A stretch of 64,000 nt of DNA from DASRWI01 sp035654655 (lineage in GTDB: Bacteria > Bacteroidota > Ignavibacteria > Ignavibacteriales > Ignavibacteriaceae). The stretch spans positions 62,001 to 126,000 of the forward strand of contig DASRWI010000032.1 of assembly GCA_035654655.1 (NCBI GenBank), written 5' to 3'. Below, one piece after another: positions 35,110 to 42,466 of the stretch. The notes beneath the pieces are model-generated. The model did no database searches, was not told the origin of the DNA, and worked only from the letters and a program-made list of their open reading frames with translations. Every line of letters starts with the position of its first letter. Position 1 is the first letter of the stretch. A program made the position numbers and the translations under genes.

Positions 35110-37215
35110 ATGAAATTAATTATTATTGTTATAATAAACATAAGTTCAATAATAACCTTGGGGCAAGATATAGTGAAAGTACTACCAGCAGGTGGAAAAT
35201 ATTTTCCTCACTCGGGAGTGGATTGGGATCATGCTTATTCTCTTTTGGAAGTACCATGGTCAGATTATAGCAATGCTAATAATTATCCTTATAGTGTTCA
35301 TGTCACTTTAGGTAGCGGCACATACAATCTCTCAAGTGCAATCAATATAAATGGTTCTGGCATAAATGAAACATACCCACTAACAATTAGAAAAAGCATT
35401 GAATCAGGTTATAATGGGAATGTTGTTATAAGACAATTTACTCAAGATATTAAGATTCAAAATATTTTTAACTTAGTAAATGTTAATTATGTTAAAATTG
35501 AAAACATATCTTTTGGATATGTGACAGCACCTGATAATGATACTAATGACATTAATCCCCCTTCACCTGCCCAAATAAAAGTTTATGATTGCTCTTTTAT
35601 TACAATAAATAATTGCTTGTTTAATGCTGGTATTTTAGATAATAATAATGAATATTGGGAACGTTTTCTAAGGAATATTTGGTTCGATAAGGTAAAAAAT
35701 AGTATAATATCAAATTGTAATATTAAAGTTTCCGGACTAAGAGGAATTCAATTAGATAAAACTAATAGTTTGATAATAGAATATAATACGGTTACAACTG
35801 ATAATGGTTATAATATGCATCAAATTGATTGTATTCAAATAGGAGGTCTTGGTAATTATGCAGATATTGGTTATCAAAGTGAAGATGAGAAAGTAGTCAT
35901 AAGATTTAACTCACTCATAAATAGTAGCAATTATGAAAAAGGCCATGATGATTGTATCCAGATTTATACAGATATACAAGATAATGGAATTACTCAAGGA
36001 AAAAAATATTGTGGTGGGAGAAGCTATGAAAATGAATATGATGTTTTCCAAATTGTAGAAATTTATCGTAATTGGATTGAACAAACAAATATTAACGATG
36101 ATAAAAATACAGGTATTATTATTGGAGGTGCTGATCATGACGAAATAGGAGATCCCTCTTATCCTCTTCCATTAAATTACAAAGAAGGATTATATACAAA
36201 ATGGAGAATATGGAGCAACATAATTAGAGTTAAAAATGCTAAAGGCTTAATAAGTTTTGGAAATGTAAGACCAGCTGAAATATTAATTTACAATAATACT
36301 TTATATGCAGAAGCTAACACAAGTTCTGCCTTAATTATTTATTACAATCGTTGGAATAATGTTGTATATAATACAATTATTAAAAATAATATTTTTAGAG
36401 CTGGCAGTAATACAAATGATAAAATACCAATGGTTTTTGGTTATTTCCATGATATCAATGAAAATGGGAATATAGATTTAGGCGATTACCAAGCTCCTGT
36501 TTTAGATTTTGATTGTAATGGATATGACTCTCAATCATCAGTTTTCATTGATTATAATTGTTATTGGGGTGGAAGTACAAATGAAAACATTGTTACAAGA
36601 TATTATAATAATAATGGAAATTGGTATAATGAAAACTATACGATTGCGCAATGGCGAAATAGCTTGGACCCAATTACTACTTTTGATATTAATGGAAATA
36701 GAGAGAACCCAAAATTTATTACATATCCTAATGAACCAGGTTTAAATTCTAATGATTACCTTTTGTTTAAATCCAAAAATTCTGATTCTTGGTGTATAGA
36801 TAATGGTTTTGAAATGTTTACAGGTTCAAATAATTATACAAAAGATTTTATAGGTACTAATCGTCCATCCGGCACTGGATACTGGGATATTGGGGCTTTT
36901 GAACAAGGAGCTACTACTCCATGGAGTCCCCCAATTGATGGATTGATAATTTCAGAAAATGGAACACTTGATGCTTACCCAAGTCCATTTAATCCAAGTT
37001 CAACTATATACTTTTCAATTAACACTGATGGTTTGGTAATATTGAAAGTATTTGATTTATTGGGTAAAGAAGTACAAACGTTGGTTAATGAATTTAAAAA
37101 AGCTGGAAAATACTCAGTTGTTTTTGATGGTAAGTATTTGGCAAGTGGTACTTACATTTATTTCCTACAATCACCTAAATATACTAACATAAAAAAAATT
37201 GTTTTATTGAAATAA
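35110..37215 (+). CDS. Secreted right-handed beta-helix protein with T9SS sorting tail
   Basis: ATG 35110 is chosen over an upstream GTG (35101), giving a signal peptide MKLIIIVIINISSIITLGQ. The 701-residue protein opens with VLPAGGKYFPHSGVDWDHAYSLLEV, followed by many short beta-helix coils (YVKIENISFGYV, FITINNCLFNAG, SIISNCNIKVSGL, SLIIEYNTVTT, EILIYNNTLYAE), the fold of polysaccharide lyases and related carbohydrate-active proteins. HDDCIQIYTD may be part of a binding or active site. From about 620 comes a sorting domain (AYPSPFNPSSTIYFSI ... FDLLGKEVQTLVNE ... ASGTYIYFLQS). Substrate unknown; the enzymatic class is not certain. Confidence 0.78.
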   Translation: MKLIIIVIINISSIITLGQDIVKVLPAGGKYFPHSGVDWDHAYSLLEVPWSDYSNANNYPYSVHVTLGSGTYNLSSAININGSGINETYPLTIRKSIESGYNGNVVIRQFTQDIKIQNIFNLVNVNYVKIENISFGYVTAPDNDTNDINPPSPAQIKVYDCSFITINNCLFNAGILDNNNEYWERFLRNIWFDKVKNSIISNCNIKVSGLRGIQLDKTNSLIIEYNTVTTDNGYNMHQIDCIQIGGLGNYADIGYQSEDEKVVIRFNSLINSSNYEKGHDDCIQIYTDIQDNGITQGKKYCGGRSYENEYDVFQIVEIYRNWIEQTNINDDKNTGIIIGGADHDEIGDPSYPLPLNYKEGLYTKWRIWSNIIRVKNAKGLISFGNVRPAEILIYNNTLYAEANTSSALIIYYNRWNNVVYNTIIKNNIFRAGSNTNDKIPMVFGYFHDINENGNIDLGDYQAPVLDFDCNGYDSQSSVFIDYNCYWGGSTNENIVTRYYNNNGNWYNENYTIAQWRNSLDPITTFDINGNRENPKFITYPNEPGLNSNDYLLFKSKNSDSWCIDNGFEMFTGSNNYTKDFIGTNRPSGTGYWDIGAFEQGATTPWSPPIDGLIISENGTLDAYPSPFNPSSTIYFSINTDGLVILKVFDLLGKEVQTLVNEFKKAGKYSVVFDGKYLASGTYIYFLQSPKYTNIKKIVLLK

Positions 37216-37283
37216 ATGTGTTAAAAAATAATATTTATGATATAATTAACAACTACTTCTTTTTTATTATTGTATAATTAATC

Positions 37284-38552
37284 ATGAATACATATAAATA
37301 TTTAATTTTTTTAATTATAATATCTTTAAATATACCTATTCTTTCACAACCAGGAAGACAAAATTATATAGGAGGAATTTACTTCTTATCATCTCAGATT
37401 GGTTGGATTAACATAGAAAATAGAACTTATAAAACAACAAACGGTGGAATATCATGGAGTGTGAGTCATTTAGGTTGGTATCCATACATCCATTTTGTTT
37501 CTGAAAAGGTTGGATATATTTCTGCTAGTATATCTCAATATTCTTCTGATAGAATATTATTAAAAACAACAGATCAAGGTATATCATGGCAGAATATTTA
37601 CCAAGAAAATAATAAAATAAGACAATTTTATTTTATAGATGAAAAATTAGGATATGGATTAAACTATATAGAATATAATGGCACCGATCTGGCATATTTA
37701 GTTAGAACAATTAATGGAGGAGTAACTTGGGATTCATTACTAATATCAGGAATTTATACAGCTGGGATGTGGGTGAATGATTTTAATGAAGTAACAGTAT
37801 ATGGTGGAGAATCTGTTACTGAAGATTATGGTTTTATAACTAAAACAACTAATGGTGGATTAAATTGGAATTACAATCTTCAAACTAATCATAGAATTTA
37901 TGGGATGTGTTATATAGATTCATTAAGAGGATTTGCATCAAGTTTAGGACTTTTTAGAACCTCCAATGGAGGTAAAGAGTGGAAGGAAGATTCTGCAGGT
38001 GTTGGATATTGGATTTATTTTGTTGATAAGTTAACAGGTTATTCTGGAATATTAACCTCAACTAACCCTCCATATAGTTCATTATATAGAACAACAAACG
38101 CAGGAGAAACTTGGGTTTCATTAGAAGATCATACTCTAGATAGTTTAAGGAACTATTATTTTGTGGATAGTTTAATTGGATATGTTGGAGGTTATGGAAA
38201 TTATTTTGCTAAAACCACAGATGGAGGGTATACATGGAATCAATATCCTTTTAATATTATTACTTCTCAAGAAGAAGATAATGTTTTAATTAGTTTTATA
38301 TTAGAGCAAAACTATCCTAATCCTTTTAATCCATCTACTAAAATATACTTCGCTATCCCTAAACAAAGTTTGGTTAGTATTAAGGTATATGATATACTTG
38401 GAAAGGAAATAACTCAGCTTGTTAATGAAGTTAAACAACCAGGCAGGTATGAAGTTGAGTTTGATGGAAGTAGTTTATCTTCCGGAATTTATTTCTATCA
38501 AATACAATCTGAAAATTATTTAATGACTAAGAAAATGATTTTGATGAAGTAA
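37284..38552 (+). CDS. Secreted Asp-box (BNR/Ycf48-like) propeller protein with T9SS sorting tail
   Basis: This 422-residue protein has a signal peptide ending near PILSQ. Seven Asp-box-like turns follow: TTNGGISWSV, TTDQGISWQN, TINGGVTWDS, TTNGGLNWNY, SNGGKEWKED, TTNAGETWVS and TTDGGYTWNQ. That count fits one seven-bladed propeller of the sialidase/Ycf48 type. There is no sialidase catalytic set, so it is a binding protein or a hydrolase of unknown kind. The C-terminal sorting domain (NYPNPFNPSTKIYFAIPK ... SSLSSGIYFYQ) closely matches the tail of the broken gene at 52022-54106. It follows the beta-helix gene by 68 bases. Confidence 0.82.
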   Translation: MNTYKYLIFLIIISLNIPILSQPGRQNYIGGIYFLSSQIGWINIENRTYKTTNGGISWSVSHLGWYPYIHFVSEKVGYISASISQYSSDRILLKTTDQGISWQNIYQENNKIRQFYFIDEKLGYGLNYIEYNGTDLAYLVRTINGGVTWDSLLISGIYTAGMWVNDFNEVTVYGGESVTEDYGFITKTTNGGLNWNYNLQTNHRIYGMCYIDSLRGFASSLGLFRTSNGGKEWKEDSAGVGYWIYFVDKLTGYSGILTSTNPPYSSLYRTTNAGETWVSLEDHTLDSLRNYYFVDSLIGYVGGYGNYFAKTTDGGYTWNQYPFNIITSQEEDNVLISFILEQNYPNPFNPSTKIYFAIPKQSLVSIKVYDILGKEITQLVNEVKQPGRYEVEFDGSSLSSGIYFYQIQSENYLMTKKMILMK

Positions 38553-38580
38553 ATTTTTAATTTCTACACAATTAGACAAA

Positions 38581-38640
38581 GGTACACTTCGATACATTCC
38601 AATCCTATTCCGGTTGGAATACTCAGTGTGCCTTTTCTTT
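38581..38640 (+). terminator. Extended hairpin terminator after the propeller gene
   Basis: An outer stem GGTACAC/GTGTGCC (38581-38587 with 38626-38632, one G-U) and an inner stem ATTCCAA/TTGGAAT (38596-38602 with 38614-38620) are followed by TTTTCTTTT. The inner ATTCC/GGAAT arms resemble the short palindromes at 33574. Confidence 0.7.
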
Positions 38641-38657
38641 TCTATGTCCATTTCACC

Positions 38658-38686
38658 TTGACAAAGCACCCTCATCTTTTTATTTT
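38658..38686 (+). promoter_or_regulatory. Housekeeping-type promoter of groESL
   Basis: TTGACA (38658-38663), a 17-base spacer, then TATTTT (38681-38686). The last two bases of the -10 element are the first bases of the CIRCE operator, so repressor binding would block RNA polymerase. Confidence 0.75.
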
Positions 38687-38711
38687 AGCACTCAGCTTTT
38701 AAGAGTGCTAA
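38685..38711 (+). promoter_or_regulatory. CIRCE operator (HrcA binding site)
   Basis: TTAGCACTC (38685-38693), exactly nine bases, then GAGTGCTAA (38703-38711): a perfect match to the CIRCE consensus. HrcA repressor, itself stabilised by GroEL, binds here and releases on heat shock. The hrcA gene is not in the window. Confidence 0.97.
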
Positions 38712-38774
38712 GCACTCATTAGTTAAGACTGCTAATTATTTAAAAAATTATTATAACGAAATATGGAGGTATTT

Positions 38775-39071
38775 ATGGCAAAAATTAACCTGAAACCTTT
38801 GGCTGACAGGGTTATTATTAAACCTATGGAAGCTGAAGAAATGACCAAAGGTGGAATTATCCTTCCTGATACTGCAAAAGAAAAACCTATTGAGGGTACT
38901 GTTGTAGCTGTTGGTCCCGGTAAAATTGCTGACGATGGAAAAGCTGTTAAACCTGAAGTTAAAGTTGGCGACAAGGTTCTTTATGGCAAATACAGCGGTA
39001 CTGAAGTTACAGTTGAAGGTGTTGAGTATTTAATTATGCGCGAGAGTGACATCTTCGCGGTTATTGGTTAA
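38775..39071 (+). CDS. groES: Co-chaperonin GroES
   Basis: The start is ATG 38775 (MAKINLKPLADRVIIKP); an in-frame ATG at 38763 lies within the ribosome-binding site GGAGGT and is rejected. The 98-residue protein has the mobile loop EAEEMTKGGIILPDTAKEKPIEG that contacts GroEL and the C-terminal KYSGTEVTVEGVEYLIMRESDI strand. It caps the GroEL ring to form the folding chamber. Co-transcribed with groEL from the CIRCE-controlled promoter. Confidence 0.97.
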   Translation: MAKINLKPLADRVIIKPMEAEEMTKGGIILPDTAKEKPIEGTVVAVGPGKIADDGKAVKPEVKVGDKVLYGKYSGTEVTVEGVEYLIMRESDIFAVIG

Positions 39072-39104
39072 TAAATTTTGTAAACAAAAATTGGAGGAAT
39101 AATT

Positions 39105-40742
39105 ATGGCTTCAAAATTAATTGAATTTGATAGCGATGCACGTACTAAGTTAAAAAGAGGTGTAGATAAATTAGCTAACGCTGTTAAGGTTACTTTAGGT
39201 CCAAAAGGACGTAATGTAATTCTTGAAAAGAAATTTGGTGCTCCTACTGTTACTAAAGACGGTGTTTCTGTTGCTAAAGAAATCGAATTAGAAGATGCAG
39301 TAGAAAATATGGGCGCTCAGATGGTTCGCGAAGTTGCTTCTAAAACTTCTGATGTTGCAGGAGATGGAACAACTACAGCTACTGTTTTAGCTCAGGCTAT
39401 TTATAGAGAAGGTTTGAAAAACGTTACTGCAGGTGCTAATCCTATGGATTTAAAAAGAGGCATCGATTTAGCAGTTACTAAAGTTGTTGAATACTTAAAA
39501 ACTTTAAGCAGAGAAGTTGAAGGAAGAAATGAAATTGCACAAGTTGGTTCAATTTCAGCTAACAACGATAAATCAATTGGCGATTTAATTGCTGACGCTA
39601 TGGAAAAAGTTGGTAAAGATGGCGTTATCACTGTTGAAGAAGCTAAAGGTACTGATACTGCACTTGATGTAGTTGAAGGTATGCAGTTTGACCGTGGTTA
39701 TCTTTCACCTTACTTTGTAACTGATACTGAATCAATGGAAGCAATTTTAGAAGACGCTTACATTTTAATTCACGATAAGAAAATTTCTGCAATGAAAGAT
39801 TTATTACCTGTACTTGAAAAAGTTGCTCAACAGGGAAGATCAATGTTAATTATTGCTGAAGACCTTGAAGGTGAAGCATTAGCTACTTTAGTAGTTAATA
39901 AAATCCGTGGTACATTAAAAATTGCTGCAGTTAAAGCTCCAGGTTTTGGCGATAGAAGAAAAGCTATGTTGGAAGATATTGCAGTTTTAACAGGTGGTAC
40001 TGTTATTTCAGAAGAACGCGGTTACAAATTAGAAAACGCTACTATCCAATATTTAGGTTCAGCAAAGAAAATTGTTATCGATAAAGATAATACTACAGTT
40101 GTTGAAGGTGCAGGAAAAACTGATGATATTAAGAAAAGAATTAATGAAATCAGGGCTCAGATTGATAAAACAACTTCTGATTATGACAGAGAAAAATTAC
40201 AGGAACGTTTAGCAAAACTTTCCGGTGGTGTTGCAGTTATTAAAATAGGTGCATCAACTGAAATAGAAATGAAAGAAAAGAAAGCTCGTGTTGAAGATGC
40301 TTTACACGCTACTCGTGCTGCAGTTGAAGAAGGTATTGTTCCTGGTGGTGGTGTTGCTTTCATCAGAGCAATTGAAGTTCTTGAAAAATTAAAAGGCGAC
40401 AATGCTGACCAGACAATTGGTATCAAGATAATTCAAAAGGCTCTTGAAGAACCATTGAGACAAATTGTTAATAATGCAGGTATCGAAGGTTCAGTAGTAC
40501 TTCAAAAAGTTAAAGAAGGAAAAGATGACTATGGTTTCAATGCTTCAACTGAAGTTTATGAAAACTTAGTAAAATCAGGAGTTATTGATCCTACTAAAGT
40601 TACCAGAACAGCATTGGAAAATGCAGCTTCTGTAGCTTCATTACTTATTACCACAGAAGCAGTTGTATTCGAAAAGAAAGAAAAAGAATCTGCTCCTGCT
40701 ATGCCTTCTCCAGGTATGGGTGGTATGGAAGGTATGTATTAA
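39105..40742 (+). CDS. groEL: Chaperonin GroEL
   Basis: A full-length 545-residue chaperonin with LGPKGRNVILEKKFGAPTVTKDGV, the ATP-binding DVAGDGTTTATVLA, the apical domain EGMQFDRGYLSPYFVTD and the flexible GGM-rich C-terminus (PSPGMGGMEGMY). It refolds proteins inside its double ring with GroES. A GGAGGAAT site precedes the ATG, 33 bases after groES. A strong terminator follows. Codon use looks optimised relative to its neighbours (more GTT, GCT and GGT), as expected for a highly expressed gene. Confidence 0.98.
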   Translation: MASKLIEFDSDARTKLKRGVDKLANAVKVTLGPKGRNVILEKKFGAPTVTKDGVSVAKEIELEDAVENMGAQMVREVASKTSDVAGDGTTTATVLAQAIYREGLKNVTAGANPMDLKRGIDLAVTKVVEYLKTLSREVEGRNEIAQVGSISANNDKSIGDLIADAMEKVGKDGVITVEEAKGTDTALDVVEGMQFDRGYLSPYFVTDTESMEAILEDAYILIHDKKISAMKDLLPVLEKVAQQGRSMLIIAEDLEGEALATLVVNKIRGTLKIAAVKAPGFGDRRKAMLEDIAVLTGGTVISEERGYKLENATIQYLGSAKKIVIDKDNTTVVEGAGKTDDIKKRINEIRAQIDKTTSDYDREKLQERLAKLSGGVAVIKIGASTEIEMKEKKARVEDALHATRAAVEEGIVPGGGVAFIRAIEVLEKLKGDNADQTIGIKIIQKALEEPLRQIVNNAGIEGSVVLQKVKEGKDDYGFNASTEVYENLVKSGVIDPTKVTRTALENAASVASLLITTEAVVFEKKEKESAPAMPSPGMGGMEGMY

Positions 40743-40764
40743 GATTTATCTTAATCGACAATTT

Positions 40765-40794
40765 AAAAGCGGAACTACTCAGTTCCGCTTTTTT
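40765..40794 (+). terminator. Intrinsic terminator of groESL
   Basis: A 12-bp perfect stem (40765-40776 with 40781-40792, loop ACTC) ending in a T-run; 22 bases after the groEL stop. Confidence 0.93.
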
Positions 40795-40843
40795 GTTTTA
40801 AATTCATCTTGACTATTTTACTTTAATCATAAAAATAATTTAT

Positions 40844-42385
40844 ATGAAAAAGTTAATAGTAATACTCCTATTATGTTTGAGGTATTTATATCCTCAAATT
40901 CCTGCTTATGGTAATTTGGAAATTTTTAATGTTAAAGAATTGGGAGCAAAGGGAGATGATATAAATGATGATACTAAATTTATTCAACAAGCATTAGATA
41001 ATGTTTATAAAAAATTAACTGAGGATAGAGGTGGTGGTGGAGCAGTTTATTTTCCACCCGGACATTATAGAATTAGTAAACCTTTACAAATTCCTCCAAG
41101 ATGTATGATGTTCGGACTAAGTGGCTCGTTTACTCAGTCTGGAAGATACATTCTTGAATATCCTTATTATAAACACCTACCTGTTGTAATTCGTTTAATG
41201 GATAATGCAAATTGTAATATGGTTGAACCTTATGAGGAGCATAAGTTAAATAAAGCCCAATTCTTTTTTAATTTTGAGTCTGTCACCATTGAAAATATTT
41301 GCTTAGATGGTAATAAGGAAAATCAATCTCCAAATGCTGTTTCATATGGAATTCATTTACCTGATAAAGATTTAAATTCTTATCATTCACCCGCCACAAA
41401 TTTAATCCTCAGAGATGTTATGATTTATAATTTTTTGAATGACGGATTTTATGGAGGACAAAATCAAAATGAAGTTAGATTGTTTAATGTAATTTCAAAA
41501 GATAATGGTGGAAATGGATTTACTATTTACGGACAGGATTACTCAATCAACTTAGCAGGGGCTGCTGCTAATGCTAAAGCAGGTTTTGAATTCAAAGTTC
41601 AAGGTGGTGTTAAAGCGTTTGATGTTGATTCCTGGGGAAACAAGTGGGGTGTAGTTCTTGATGGAATTACTAATGGGCAATTCATCAGGCTTCAATGTGA
41701 TAATAATGAAGAGAATGGATTGCTGATAAAGGATTCTCACGACCTATCTTTTGTTGCATCTGTATTTTCAATGAACTCAAAAGTAAAAGGTGAAGAGCAA
41801 TGGAGTGGGCTTCATTCTGAAGTTCTTTTGCTTCCAAATAAAAATGGATTTGGACCTTTAAATGTAAATTTTATTAGCTGCAAATTTGGTCAATGGACTA
41901 TAGAAAAAGATATAAAATATTTAACCAGCTATGGTATTGAAGACAGAAGCACAACTCTCAGAGCTAATTCCTTTATCTCCTGTTCATTTAAAGAAAAGTT
42001 TTTTAGAATTGGTATTGCCAATGATAACGTATTTGCCAATTATAATTTCACCTCTTGCAGTGCGGGTCCTGATGGGGAGCAATCATTATTAAAAGAATTT
42101 ATTGATTTAAAAGGTGATTACAAATTATCATTCAGAGAAAGTACACTCAAACTCTCTGAAAGAAATATAAATGTTAATCTACCTGATGCTGTTTCATTAC
42201 CGGTTGGAAAAAGATATTCAATCATAAGTAAATATGATTTTACAATAAAAAGAAATTCAAATAATGATTACATAAATTCAGAACAGCAGGATGCATATAT
42301 AAAAGATGATAAATTAAAAGAATATACTTTAATTTATTTGGGAAAGAATAATAATAATGATGATTGGATTATTGTAGAAAAATAA
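40844..42385 (+). CDS. Secreted pectate-lyase-3/rhamnogalacturonase-like beta-helix protein
   Basis: A 513-residue protein with a short signal peptide (MKKLIVILLLCLRYLYPQ). Next is the typical entry to a GH28/pectate-lyase-3 beta-helix: FNVKELGAKGDDINDDTKFIQQALDNV ... GGGGAVYFPPGHYRISKPLQIPP. Parallel beta-helix coils follow (VTIENICLDGNKENQSP, LILRDVMIYNFLNDGFYG, VRLFNVISKDNGGNGFTIYG). It has no T9SS tail, so it would reach only the periplasm or leave by another path. It may cleave or bind an acidic polysaccharide; no catalytic residues could be fixed. It stands alone between the groESL terminator and the AAA+ gene. Confidence 0.75.
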   Translation: MKKLIVILLLCLRYLYPQIPAYGNLEIFNVKELGAKGDDINDDTKFIQQALDNVYKKLTEDRGGGGAVYFPPGHYRISKPLQIPPRCMMFGLSGSFTQSGRYILEYPYYKHLPVVIRLMDNANCNMVEPYEEHKLNKAQFFFNFESVTIENICLDGNKENQSPNAVSYGIHLPDKDLNSYHSPATNLILRDVMIYNFLNDGFYGGQNQNEVRLFNVISKDNGGNGFTIYGQDYSINLAGAAANAKAGFEFKVQGGVKAFDVDSWGNKWGVVLDGITNGQFIRLQCDNNEENGLLIKDSHDLSFVASVFSMNSKVKGEEQWSGLHSEVLLLPNKNGFGPLNVNFISCKFGQWTIEKDIKYLTSYGIEDRSTTLRANSFISCSFKEKFFRIGIANDNVFANYNFTSCSAGPDGEQSLLKEFIDLKGDYKLSFRESTLKLSERNINVNLPDAVSLPVGKRYSIISKYDFTIKRNSNNDYINSEQQDAYIKDDKLKEYTLIYLGKNNNNDDWIIVEK

Positions 42386-42466
42386 AACTTTTTTTCATTT
42401 TATAATTTTTTATTTATTAAATTACCATATATTTTTATCGATAATAAGGGACAAACCGGTTTAATA

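Noticed and set aside
38763..38774. ATG 38763 as the groES start
   Set aside because: It overlaps the GGAGG ribosome-binding site; GroES homologues begin at the following MAKINLKPL.
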